NCBI GenBank assembly: GCA_016647705.1
Contig: CM028326.1
Span: forward strand, 18,847,401 to 18,911,400
DNA: 64,000 nt
Reading direction: 5' to 3'
Source: Eucommia ulmoides
Taxonomy: Eukaryota > Streptophyta > Magnoliopsida > Garryales > Eucommiaceae
Positions 50,469 to 61,712 of this stretch are shown here, in pieces. Within the stretch, counting starts at the first letter, position 1. Every line of letters begins with the position of its first letter. The position numbers were made by a program, and so were the translations under genes. The notes under the pieces were generated by a model. That model was not told the DNA's origin. It saw nothing but the letters and a program-made list of their open reading frames with translations, and searched no databases.

Positions 50469-51119
50469 TGATGTTACCAGATATTCCCAGCACACGTAGC
50501 AGCTTCGCACGTGCTAAAAATCACTTCGCCTTCCTTTTGATGCCTGCAAAATCGTGAGTTCTCAAGGGGACACCAGTGTGGTGTCGGCCGAAGAAGCTTC
50601 AGCGTGAGAATAAATTAATCTGGTAATGGGAGGAATTAATGCACACATTGAACCGTGAAAAGACATCAGTGATACCTTCCCCTTATATAGTCTTGGAGAT
50701 ATTTCACTATTTCATTGGAGAGGCCGCCCGTTATGTGATACGCTCCCAATAACTTGGAAGATAACCAATATCTCCTTTATTTTAGGAGAGATCTCTGTAA
50801 CATTCCCCATTAATCATGGGCCATTACAGTCAATCCAGTTTATAATGCTCTCCAAGTGTAGGGGAGGCAGTCATGACGGGCTGACCATTACTCTTTGGAC
50901 CTCAACACCGTAGGCTCTGGTCTACCGATTAATGGGATTTTTTGTGAGGCCATTTGTCTTGCACAGACGACTGTCGAAGACCTTTCCCCATTGGACTCAT
51001 TATTGTTCAGCCTAGATAACCCATTGTGTCTGTTTGTTTTGGATTGGATTTCTGACCCGATTCGACCCATTTAAGGCTCCATGTCTATGTTAGTTATGAG
51101 CGGGAGTTTTCCCATATCA
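50469..51119 (-). repeat. 3' LTR of the Tat/Retand-type element
   Basis: 651 bp; the minus strand starts TGATATGGGAAAACTCCCG and ends ATATCTGGTAACATCA. TATA box on the minus strand ACTATATAAGG (about 50683-50695). Both ends resemble the LTR at 20213-20748. Confidence 0.82.
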
Positions 51120-51131
51120 TTTGCCCTCCTG
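51120..51131 (-). other. polypurine tract of the Tat/Retand-type element
   Basis: The minus strand reads AGGAGGGCAAA immediately before the LTR. No primer-binding site is present on the other side of the LTR, which identifies it as the 3' LTR. Confidence 0.65.
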
Positions 51132-51328
51132 ACTTTCGTTATGATTCAAGAGAAAAGAGACGAAAGATCACTTCCATTTCGTGTAAGTTCTCATCTTCTC
51201 CTGATCCTTCGATTGTGTAACTTTTTCTTCATATTCCCTATTTCCAATTGCTTCTTGTTTTGCAATAAGATGTCATTGAGTTAATCGAACAATCCTGCTA
51301 AGGTTGGTTTATCATCAAGTCCCAACAT

Positions 51329-52096
51329 GGAACGGATGACGACGGCTCAGGCTGCCTAGCCCTCCAATATCTTAGAAAATAAAGGGGATCATAGTGCGAG
51401 CAAGTTTCCACATGAATGACTTGCGCCATTTAGGGAACAATTCATCATTCTTCCATCGGTGTCAATTAGGGTTCCATCACAAGATGAGCATCCCTTCGAT
51501 GGTATGGAGGATGAAATATGCCTTTTTTCATGGATATTCGAGTATGGACTTACTCTCCATTTTTCTCCATTACTCCGTAATCTCTTTCGTGGGAGCCATT
51601 TCCCTAGCTCAAGTAAATGAAACATCTCTCTTAGTAAATAAAATTAGGAGCATAGGATACCTCAAATTCATTACCAATCTTGAGAGATATTACTATTCTT
51701 TCCCCAAGAAATTTTCTTTGCTTACCGACCTTGCAGCTAAAGTAAGGGACTGGCAACAATGGTACCTTTTCTTCTCTAGTGATTGCGAGTTTTCTTCTGA
51801 AGAAACGGGGCAACCCTCTATTATGCCAAGGCACTTTAATACCCCAAGTAATGTTTCCCTGTTATTTTCGTAATAGTTTGATTTCTTCTGGAATTCTGTT
51901 CAAGCAGTTTAAATGTCTTGTCAGGGGTTTCTGATGCAGATGATAAAGCTTGCAAAAGCCTTGGCCTCACAACTAGAGCTGAAGGGGAGTTAAGGAGTTT
52001 GATTATCCTAATGGAGCGCTTGTACGAAGTCCTGACCTATCATCCATTCATCAGACCAGAAATGGATCCGTCTTGATTTAATGCATTGGCTGAGTG
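51329..52096 (+). pseudogene. antisense extra ORF of the Tat element, N-terminal part
   Basis: Two frames join near 51600: first FREQFIILPSVSIRVPSQDE and FDGMEDEICLFSWIFEYGLT, then AISLAQVNETSLLVNKI, RDWQQWYLFFSSDCEF. This matches the 'putative gypsy-type transposon' proteins (IPxSVRxRxP...GEICFYExxFxxGLRFP...W...FF) found as additional ORFs in Tat-lineage elements. It is antisense to the LTR, as known for some Tat elements. The role is unknown. A frameshift near 51600 and several stops show decay. It breaks off at 52096, where Athila sequence starts. Confidence 0.68.
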
Positions 52097-52816
52097 GAAT
52101 TTTGCTAGTTCTCGAGCAAAACACCCTAATACTAAAATAAACTAACTGTACTAATTAACTAACTACTAAACTAAAAATGAATAAACATTAACAAATAAGA
52201 AGTAAACGCATGCGAGATCCAAGTTCAATCGAAGAAACCAAGTTGTTCTTCCCTCAACAGCCCCTGATCAAATCAACTTTGGAAATAAAACACACAATGT
52301 GGTGTTCTAGAATTTCAACACTCAATATCAATAAAAACCATTCTTGATCCATTTAAAGTGTACATGTGAGAACTCACATATATAACTATCCAAATACCGG
52401 ATTGGATTATTCAATAACTAAGCTCGTGACTTAAACTGTTAAGGATTAGGAAAACCATATGCTTGAATGGGCTCAACTATCCACTAATGTAGGTTTGGAA
52501 ATTTATAGAGATCAATAGTGCTTGGATAGGCATTGGAGAACGGCCAAGAGTATCTCAGGAATAGAAAATAGGTAATCATTATAATTCAACGATACCCGAG
52601 GCATAAACGTTTGTCTCTATATCTCTCTCGTAACCACAAATATTTAAAACACAACCCTGAACAAGAATTTAAGAACTTTGTATTCACTTATCGAAAGAAC
52701 GAAAATAAAAACTATATTCACATAGTTTTTTTTAGACAACATAACACACCTCTAAACTTATTCGAATTTGTACAATTTTAGGGGCGTGTAAATAGAATTA
52801 AAATAATGACAAGTTG
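52097..52816 (-). other. non-coding 3' interior of the second Athila element, left part
   Basis: Inverse of about 3110-3778 of the first Athila element, including the CACCACAT..GTTCTAGAATTTCAAC block (52298-52320) and CTAAACTTATTCGA. No ORF. Interrupted at 52821 by a solo LTR. Confidence 0.75.
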
Positions 52817-54336
52817 ATACATGGTGGCCGCTAAATAAAGCGTTGTCACTTTCACCGCAAGCATACGGATCAAATTTTAGTATAGTGGACCTTTCGGTCG
52901 GGTATCGTATCCACAGGGATTGGTTGAGATTTCTATCGAGTATCGCGATTGTCATAACCTGACTTTATCTAGGCTTTAAAAATAGAACTTAATTTAATAC
53001 TAATACTAAACTAAAATATTAATTAAGTTAACTATATTATAAATACTAATTTGAGATTGTTTAGGGGAGTAGATTTCCTAGGGATTAACTTTATTTACTT
53101 AAATGCGTTTGATTTCATTTTAGTTAACATTAACTGCGTTCGGCGTATCCGATAATCTCGGTTCGTAAACTCCCTCGCCACCTCTTCCGAGTGTAATACG
53201 GGGGAATACGTGACTTTGTGTCAACGCTGAAGTCCCTCTCAACGTCTTAACGACTCTAGATTACGTGAGTTTTGCCCCAACGTCATCGATGGCACACTTT
53301 CTAACACCTTTCCAGGTCGTTAGATTGTCGTGTTGTGTTAACCCTAGTCCGAATCCGGGGTTACCTCTCCCAAGTGTCAAACCCCGTATTCTAAATATAT
53401 CTAGACTAGGATATAATCATAGAAAACACGGAAACACAATCGAAATTGTAAGGAACAACCATAAACGAAACACAAATTCAACAAAAACTATATTTTCATA
53501 AATAATACGTTAATCCCTATTACAATCCACGTTTAACTCATGGCCCTAACCATTTATATAATGTAAAATAAGCTAAACATGCTCAACAATTACCAAAATG
53601 AAGAAAATAAAGAGAGGAAACAAGCGACTTAGCCGATATCCGAAGATTTGCTGCTAGAAATGTCGATCGATCACTTCCTCGTTGATCCTCCACCTTGGGT
53701 TGAGAGCTCTCCCTCAAAAATCCCTAACTATACCCTTAGATATAGCCTAAGGGGCTCAAAAATGAAAGAGAGCAAGAGAGAGACCGGAGAAGGGAGAGGA
53801 GAGGGGGTATTTATAGCCAAAATATCCTAAAAATATCTCAAGACTGTGCAGGGGATTTTCGCCTAGGCGAAGAAAACTTCGCCTAGGCGGAGTTAGGTTG
53901 GTTCGGCTGATTTCTTAGGTGGCGGACGTGGAAGAACATTCTGTTGGATTTTCGCCTAGGCGAGCAGCTGTCAGTGGCTCATCTTCGTTTTCTACTGGAT
54001 TTTCGCCTAGGCGAAGGAATCTTCGCCTAGGTGGTCGTCCGTCAGTAACATTTTGCTCTTTTCTCAGCTTCTTCACCCCCTAGGCGGTGGTTTGGACGCC
54101 TAGGCAGTGGGCCTGTTTCATATTTTAGCCTCCGAGCTTGTTTATCCACCGTAACTTCGACTCGCTTTGGTTCGATCTCATCGTTTTCGCTCCAGTTTCC
54201 TATCTTTATTCCCCACACACCTGATTTATACAAAAAGTATAAAAACTAATTAAAACACATAAAATAACTATAAACGTACTCGAAAACTAACAAAACCGAT
54301 TTGGAAATACGTAAGTATTTTACACCTATCAATACA
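52817..54336 (-). mobile_element. solo Athila LTR with ATACA target duplication
   Basis: The LTR spans 52822-54331 (minus strand starts TGATAGGTGTAAAATAC, ends GCGGCCACCA). ATACA flanks it at 52817-52821 and 54332-54336. No primer-binding site or polypurine tract adjoins it and the host Athila interior continues on both sides: a solo LTR left by LTR-LTR recombination. Its U3 carries TTCGCCTAGGCGAA palindromes (53856-54106) in place of the CACCGC type. TATA on the minus strand GGCTATAAATACCCC (about 53803-53817). Confidence 0.9.
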
Positions 54337-55252
54337 CTAATACCGAACTAATAAAAATTCATCTGAAACTTGACCACTCACTTCAAGTAGCATAAAATAA
54401 TGCTAACTTGATTTCACTAAATTCATGCATTTGGCTTAACGATAATGGTTTGGAAATTTTTTAATTGGATAGGGTATTGATACATGTTCAAAATTGAAAA
54501 GGTTATTAGCTTCGACAGGGTAACGAGGGATAAAATTTTCAAGGTTAGCTTCAAAGGTTCAAGTGATAAAAATGAGGGCCTAAATCATGCCTCTTGAACT
54601 ACTTCACCTAGGATTTTGCCTCAAGTTTCCCTCAATAAAGTTCTAGATTCCTCAAATTTGTCATGAACTTATTACTAAATAATTGGCATCAAATCGTTCG
54701 AATGGATATACATTGAGTTTATATGATCATGCGATTTAGGATCAAAATAATTTTTACCTAATCGACATGCCAAGCATACAAACACACATGAATGGCATCA
54801 CCCCCAACCTTGATATACAATTAGGGGATAATTTTTATCATCGGAAAATGGCCCAGACGAACTCAATGACTCAATACGCAAATACTACTTCATACATAAA
54901 CATATCTACACTAAATCTAAACACTAACATACATACACTAAACTAGCATTACACATGCACAAACAAAAAAAAAAATTAAATTAAAACTTAACTATAAATT
55001 AAAGTCTATAACATACATTAAAACTTCTACAAAGCATAACTAAGCATACATAAAACATCCAATATAATACATCAAAATTTTGTTCATCCTTTTCTAACAA
55101 AAACAAAATTGGATGAACATCCCCCCAAACTTAAAATAGGTAGTGTCAACACTGACTGAGTGGCAAACCCAATAGCAGTATGTAGCAATCACGAGAAAAA
55201 ATGGGTTCTGAACACATACCTAGGAGATGAGATGTAGAAGTCTCACCTCCTA
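54337..55252 (-). other. non-coding 3' interior of the second Athila element, right part
   Basis: Inverse counterpart of about 2330-3060 of the first element (GGATTTTGCCTCAAGTTTCCC; GAAATCCTAGG / CTAGGATTTTG). No ORF. Confidence 0.7.
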
Positions 55253-56473
55253 CTATGCACTTGGAGGAACGTCATCTCCACTACTGTCTAGTTAGAAAGG
55301 ATAGTGTGGTGGTTCCAATTGGTGTGGTTGAAATTGTAGCATTGGTGAATAAGTGCTCATGTCGATTCCGATGCGCACACCAAAGAGCCGTTGGACTTGA
55401 TCTTGTTGGCGTGTATATTAATCCAAGAACATTCGGAGCTCCACATTCTCATTTTGGATGTTGAATTGTCCCTGGCATAAAACGCGATTGTCTAGCCAGA
55501 TATCCTGGAGTTATTGATATACCCTCTCCAAAGTGATCGAGGGGCGGCCGGGTGCTTCTGGAATTGGGGCCTCAGATGGCCCCGCCTCTTCCTCTTCGGG
55601 CCCTTCCTCTTCTTTTGCTTCTGGCTCCCCCGGCCCTTGTATTACACATTTCCAAATTCAAGTAATCATGGCTAGATCGAGCGGAGCGATAGGGGGACAA
55701 GGGTTAGCCCCGACTATTGGTACACCGGCCCGTCTGAAAAGGTTGGTCAATAGCGGTGGAAATAGAAGGCCAACTTTTGTTGTCCGGATGGCATGAAGAA
55801 TGGAAGAGTAGATCAAGAACCTGAAATTTAGCGGCTTACCCGTCTGAATGAAATATAGTGTCATAGCCCGTTCTTTGGAGACGTCAGACAAGTGAGACGT
55901 CGAGAGAAGGCTGCCATAAACGAAATAATGCCAGATTTTTGGGATTAGATTCAGGAACTTGGCTAGGAAAGTGGATAGACCCAGCCCTGAGTGTGTCTAT
56001 TGGACATTGCCTAAAGTTAGGGTACGGATCACTATTTCCTTTCTTAGATCGTAACCCCCGTACGGTTCGTTAGTTGGTTCTGGCTCCGCCAATCCCAAAA
56101 TTTTATTAATTCACTTAGGACTGAACAGGATGGGGAGATTTCGGACCTTTGTTCAGTTCTCATTGGCTTCAGTGATGTTGGCATAAAATTTTCGAACTAA
56201 AGCCACCTCGCCTCGGGGTAGTGATTGGCAAAAACTTTCCCAACCATGGCTTCGTATGACGCTTGAGAATTTGGTCGGAAGAGCTTCTAATTTCCCAAAA
56301 CCTCTTTGCTGAATGCAAGTCCTCCTATGCTCAAAATGATTAAAATGCTCCTCGGCCTGTTTTGAAACAAACCGGGCAGAATCATAGTCGGAGGCGGGAC
56401 TCTCGGCTTGAGAACCCGAACCTTTTCCCCTCGGTCTTTTCAATGCAGCCCATTTAGTCATGGTTCCTATCAA
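55253..56473 (-). pseudogene. second ORF of the Athila element (plant-transposon-associated domain)
   Basis: Start at 56473 (MIGTMTKWAALKRPRGKG), stop TAG at 55255-55253; about 400 codons with a few stops or shifts. Signature pieces: YDSARFVSKQAEEHFNHFEH, LVRKFYANI, then WHYFVYGSLLSTSHLSDVSK, ERAMTLYFIQTGKPLNFRFL, GLLFPPLLTNLFRRAGVPIV. This is the 'putative plant transposon protein' domain that accompanies many Athila-like elements. The tail is acidic (EEEGPEEEEAG). Function unknown. It lies where RT, RNase H and integrase would be expected. Confidence 0.78.
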
Positions 56474-57240
56474 TCACAATCACAAAACATGGCAACCCAA
56501 TCACATATGAACAATGCAAAGTAATCCCCTGAATCAAAACCGTCAAGAACACGACACAATCGCAATACGCACACACCAATCGCAATGGTTTCAACAAAAT
56601 TTCAAAAATGTAGCATGTAATTTTGTATCACACAATGTAAAAATCCATAGAAATCGTGTTCATTATCAAAAATCAAACCGAAATCCCAAATTGATAAAGA
56701 AAATTGTGAAAATAGGGTTCAAGGGTTTAGGGAACAATCCAAATTCAATCTTTCTTGATATGTATATGAAAATCAACCAAAGATTTCAATAGATATATGA
56801 AATATAGGATCAAAAGTACTTACTTATCGAAACAATTTTGTCCAATTGATTGAAAATGAGAGAAATCGCCCCTTTGCTTCCTCAAACCCTAGAATTCAAA
56901 AATGGGGTTGAAAATTGATTTTTGGTAGATGATTTGTGGTGGAAATCTCAAATTTGGGATATGGAAGGATGGATTTGAGGGTTGAAAACGGTTTTGGGAG
57001 GATGAAAATAGAGAGATTTGGGGATTTAGGAGTGGTTGTGGTGGTTTAAATGAGCGATGTCCTTTTTATTCAAACAGAGGATTCACCGCTGCGGCGGTGG
57101 AACGCTTTTTTTAAACCATGCAACCTAAAGTTTCACCGCCGCGACGTTGAGTTCACCGCTGTGGCGGTAGAGCATTTTGGTTTGAATCCTATGTTCCCAG
57201 TAATTTCACCGTTGTGGCAGTGAGCTACCTGCTAGATTTT
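56474..57240 (-). promoter_or_regulatory. LTR-like promoter region upstream of the second Athila ORF
   Basis: Four CACCGC..GCGGTG palindromes at about 57083-57228 (for example TTCACCGCTGCGGCGGTGG) stand upstream, on the minus strand, of a TATA-like GAATAAAAAGG (about 57063-57073), then ~590 bp of untranslated, possibly intron-containing sequence to the ORF start. The palindromes are of the same type as those in the Athila LTR promoters. Confidence 0.5.
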
Positions 57241-57702
57241 CATGTCTTCTTCATGATTTCACAACAAGGCTCCACACTACACGCTTCCACTTCCCTAGTT
57301 CAACGATTTTAAGTACGAAACATACCCCAGAGTATCCACACTCCCCAATTTTCCTCCAAACACGCTTCGAGACCATTCCGACCTCCAAAAAGTAAATAAT
57401 AGCAAAAGTTGGGGTAAGATCATACCCTCGGTTTCATATAAAGAAAGGTTCTTGATTTACCGTCCCCAACTGGACTTAGCGAATTCCAAGATCAATTATC
57501 AATGAGGGAGATACTCTCTACAACTCGCTCTTCGTTTCCGAAGTAATGTTTGATCCACTCCCCATCACCTTCCAGTTTGACTGAGCGAAATAGAAATTTG
57601 CTTGATTCGGAACAGTTCAGACCATCTGCAAAAGGTGTGCCAGCTTTTGGTACGTCCTTTCAGTACAACTTCTATAGATAAAACATAGTCCACAACACCT
57701 TC
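57241..57702 (-). other. C-terminal polyprotein remnant of the Athila element
   Basis: Translates in pieces (SVKLEGDGEWIKHYFGNEE near 57600-57520) as sequence just after the protease. No RT motif (FxDxxSGY, YxDD) is present, so pol is missing. Confidence 0.55.
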
Positions 57703-58422
57703 CTATGTGGTTAAGCATTGTTTACCAAAATCCCCCATAGATAGGGAATTTGGGATAGTATACTCCATTGGATTCCAATTTACATTTTCATGAAAGAATT
57801 GGCTAACGCTCGAGTCCAAGAATTCTACTCGGTTGCATTTAGTACATTCATCCAGAAAGTTCATAGTTTTGAAAATGTTGAACTTTACCTCATCTTTGTT
57901 TACTCGCAACGTCAAATTGCCATTGTGCACATCAATTAAAGCCGTTCTCATTGCAAGAAAAGGTATTCCAAGGATGATTGGAATCTCCCTATCCTCCTCT
58001 ATTTCTAACACTACAAAATCCACCGGAAAAATGAACTTATTCACCTTCACCAAGACATCCTCAATTATTCCTTTCAGATAGGTCAATGATCGGTCCGCCA
58101 TTTGAAGAAAAATTGTGGTTGGCTTTGCATTACTGAGTCCCAACTTCCAGTAGACAAAAGAGGGCATCAGTTTGATACTAGCACCAAGATCACATAGTGC
58201 TTTGTCAAAATGAGATTTCTCGATAGTACACGGAATCGTGAAACAATTGGGATCTTTTAGCTTTTTAAGCAATTTCCTTTGCAATATAGCACTACATTCC
58301 TTCGTCATTTTTACCGTCTCGTATTCCTCCAACTTCTTTTTCTTTGTCATTATGTCTTTCAAGAACTTACCATAGTTGGGCATTTGTTCTAACACATCCG
58401 CAAAAGGTATGTTGATTTGCAT
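57703..58422 (-). pseudogene. Athila aspartic protease region
   Basis: A 239-codon open frame: INIPFADVLEQMPNYGKFLK, then FTIPCTIEKSHFDKALCDLG, ASIKLMPSFVYWKLGL, PTTIFLQMADRSLTYLKGII, FPVDFVVLEIEEDREIPIIL, GIPFLAMRTALIDVHNGNLT. CDLGAS is the Athila retropepsin active-site form (CDLGAS in place of D-T/S-G). The domain itself looks intact; the polyprotein around it is broken, hence pseudogene. Confidence 0.88.
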
Positions 58423-58429
58423 TTTCTTG

Positions 58430-60218
58430 AAGATGTCAAGAAACTTTACGAAATTGAGAATCCAACTTCTTCTTTTGGAATCTTTGCGGATAAGGTAAAA
58501 GTGTGGTCAGAATTGGTGGATTGTCTGGGAATGTAATTCTCCCCGGAATCACCATTTGATCTCCTCTCTTCTCTTTAACTTTCTCTTCTTTCTACTTCTC
58601 ATTTTTCTCCTCCATCTTGCCTTCATTCTTCTCATCCTTTCTCTCATTAACTTTTTCATCAACTTCCTCCTCCACATGTCTCTTTGGTTTATTATGGTAA
58701 ACATCATGACTTACCCCCGACTCTTTTTCCATCGGCTTACTTTCTTTAACCTTTTTTCTGCTTCTCAACGTAATAGCCTTGCATTCCCTCGGGTTAGTTT
58801 CCGTGTTGCTAGGAAACTTCCCCTTGGTCCGCTCTTGGATCGCACTTACAAGTTGCCCAATCTGAGTTTCCAATGATTTCACAGTAGCATTTGTATTTGT
58901 ATATGTGGTCTCAATCGAGTCAAGCCTCATCTCGTGCTTGTTAAGCTAGTTATGCGTCTCACACATAATCGTTTAAGTTTCTTTAATGAAAGAACCCATC
59001 ATTTCTTCGAAGTTTGGCTTTTGATTTTGAATCGGAGGTTGTTGCATTTGGCGATTTTGTTGCATAGGATAACCTTGAGCTTGTGTTCTATAACTAGGAG
59101 GTGGACGCAACGTGTTTTGATTGTTCGCATATGAAAACGTTTCATGATTGTGAAGTCCCGGATGATAGTGAGTCAGAATATTGGCGGTAGGCCTGAAAGT
59201 ATAAGTCTGATTGTTGACGAAATGACATTCTTCGAATTCACTATCCACTCCGGGTTGAGAACTACTTGCAATATTCTCCACTTTATGACTAGAGAAAGCA
59301 TCTTTAGTAGAAAAAGTGACCAATTATTCTGAGAGTTTTGAGACTTGGGCCGATAAGATAGCAAGATGATCGACTTCTTGAATTGAAGCTACCTTTCGTC
59401 CCGTGTTCCTCTCTTTTGGCCATTCCATTTCCTCCAGTAACGCATTTGCTTCAGTAGGAGTTTTTTCTAACAATGATCCTCCCGAGAAGGCATCAACTAT
59501 GGTTCTTGTTTGGCCATCCAACCCATTGTAGGGAGTTGGTTTTAAATCAATCTTGATACCCATGTTGGGGGCACCGACGCAATAAATCCTTAAACCTTTC
59601 CCACGCTTCAAACAGTGGCTCAAAGTCCCTCTGGCCAAATTGCGCTATTTCACCTCTAAGTTGGTAAGTCTTTGAAGGCAGGAAAAACTTTGTAAAGAAC
59701 CTTTGAGCAAGGTCCTCCCAAGTGTTGATACTCTTCGGATAGATTGATTGGATCCAAACCCATGCTCAGTCACGAAGCGAGAATAGAAATAACCACAACT
59801 GAATTACGTCCTCAGCAACACCATTTATTTTGACCGTATCACAAATCTCAAGAAATATAGCCAAATGAACATTGGGGTCCTCCTGTAGATTTCCTCCGTA
59901 CTAATTCTATTGCACCATATGAATGAGCGAGGGTTTCAGTTCCAAATTGTTGGCATGAATTGGTTGCCTCCGAATTCCAGAGAAATTGTCCATCATTGGC
60001 CTATAATAGTCCCTAAGGAGTCGCTATGGATTCTCGGACTCTGGAGGCTGCTGAGGTAGTGCCTACGGTACCGGTAGTTATTGATGCATGTTTGGCATGT
60101 ATTCTTCTCCTCCGGTCATAGTTACAACTTGGTTTTTTCTTCTTCTCCTTATCCTTCTCAAGTTTCGCTCGATCTCGGGATCTAGAGTGAAAAATTCCAA
60201 CATTTTACTACGTCGCAT
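58430..60218 (-). pseudogene. Athila gag
   Basis: Probable start ATG at 60218 (MRRSKMLEFFTLDPEIERNL; Athila Gag usually has FDPEIEKT). Then FFLPSKTYQLRGEIAQFGQR, LFEAWERFKDLLRRCPQHGY (59640-59570), GGSLLEKTPTEANALLEEME, DHLAILSAQVSKLSE, and SLETQIGQLVSAIQERTKGK then FPSNTETNPRECKAITLRSR (58930-58740). A frameshift near 59570 and others break the frame. The order is typical of Athila Gag, a protein about 500 residues long. Confidence 0.85.
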
Positions 60219-60343
60219 GCACTGTTCAATCACAACAAATGAAACAAATAAGAAAAATGAATTGAAAGAAAATACAACAAAAGAATTGTCTGGATTAATA
60301 TTCAACCACTTGGTCACAATATCAACCAAATCAAAACACCACT

Positions 60344-60361
60344 TCCCCGGTAACGGCGCCA
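60344..60361 (-). other. primer-binding site of the second Athila element
   Basis: The minus strand reads TGGCGCCGTTACCGGGGA, one mismatch from the tRNA-Asp form. Seven bases separate it from the LTR end. Confidence 0.88.
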
Positions 60362-60368
60362 AAAAACT

Positions 60369-61712
60369 TGAACGCGCCTTTTTCACGTCTTAATTTAACT
60401 CGCAAGTCCAAGAGGTCAAGTTTTAATATAGTGGACCTTTCGATCAGATATCGTCCACAGGGAAATGTGTTTGATTAATTGAATACTGTAATTTACATAG
60501 TCTTATATTATCTTGACGGTTCAAGAATTGTTTGAAGTTGAATATTTAAAAACTAAGTTAAACTAACAACTATTGGGTTAATTCTAATTAAATGGATTAC
60601 CTAGGGATTTATTTCATTCACTTAATACATGTTTGACTTCGTTTAGTTAACAATAATGGTGTTTATCCTATCTGACAATCTAGGTATCGTAAACTCGCTC
60701 ACTATCTCTCCCGAGTGTAAAGTAAGCGAATATGTGACTTCGCGTAAACACCGAAGTCCCCCTCAACGTCTATACGACCCTTAGTCACATGATTCTTGAC
60801 CCAACCTCATGGATTGCATACTTTCTAACGCCCTCCCGAGTCGTTAGATCGTAGTGATGTGTTTAACCCTAGTTCGAATCTGGGGTTCCCTCTCTCGAGT
60901 GTCAAGCCCCGTATTCTCAAAACCAATCCTAATACCTTGAAAAATATATTAAGATTGTGATAAAATGGTAAACACAATTGGATTTAGACAAACAACCGTT
61001 AAAGAAATATATATTCAATCAAACATGTATTTACATGAACTACATCAATCCTTAGATAATATTTATCTAGCCTACCATGATCTTAGCCATATAAATATTA
61101 AAACAAAAGTGATTTATCACCATTATATATGGAAAGTTAATTACAAAGATAAAAACAAAAGAAGAACGATCAAATCTTAGAGTGGAATAGTCCACTGTCG
61201 CTAAAGATCAGCCCGGAATTGCTTCCTCTTCTCCAAATGTTGAATATCCTATTTGAGCTCTCAAGAATAGCTTAAGATCGAGTGTCTAATGTTAGGGAAT
61301 GTTTTTGATAAATGGGAGAACAAGGCGCTTAAATACAAAACTTCAAAATATCTAGAAAAATATCTATTTTCTGTGTAGAGTGACCATTGTGGCGGTGAAT
61401 GATCGCTGTAGCGGTGAGACTTCTGCAATTTTCCCAGTGTCTCCACCGCCGCGGCGGTGGCCTGACCACTGCGTCGATGGGTTTTCATCATCCCCAACAT
61501 CCTTGATTGCTGCGGCGGTGGGTTTGCTGTCTTGAAGCCTTATTTCTTTCATCGTTTCTTCACCGTTTTCCCACCGTTTCGCTTGTTATCACTCGATTAC
61601 GTCCCTACACCTGATTTACATAAAAATAAACAAAAACACAATAAAATATTACTAAAACACTAAAAAACTACCAAATTCAGCTTAGAAGTAAATAGGTATG
61701 TTCAACCTATCA
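60369..61712 (-). repeat. 5' LTR of the second Athila element
   Basis: 1344 bp; the minus strand starts TGATAGGTTGAACATACC and ends AGGCGCGTTCA. CACCGC/GCGGTG palindromes at about 61383-61523 precede, on the minus strand, a TATA-like TATTTAAG (about 61329-61336). The downstream part (TCCCGAGTGTAAAGTAAG.. etc.) matches the LTRs at 1-1118 and 3800-5251 in inverse. Confidence 0.87.

Larger units (their letters stand above)
52097..61712 (-). mobile_element. Athila-type element inserted in the Tat extra ORF; 3' LTR lost
   Basis: On the minus strand: 5' LTR (61712-60369), primer-binding site, gag, protease, then a second ORF in place of RT/integrase, then non-coding 3' interior to 52097. The expected polypurine tract and 3' LTR are missing: the GAATTTTGCTAGTTCTCGAG motif (inverse of 3755-3778) abuts the Tat ORF directly, so a deletion took the 3' end. 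The Tat ORF resumes right after 61712. Confidence 0.85.

Noticed and set aside
51081..51284. 67-codon plus-strand ORF next to the Tat LTR
   Set aside because: Covers the LTR border and polypurine tract; hydrophobic chance ORF, not part of the extra-ORF protein frame.
57703..58422. 239-codon ORF as a host aspartic protease
   Set aside because: CDLGAS motif, position after an Athila Gag and before a missing pol show it is the element's retropepsin.
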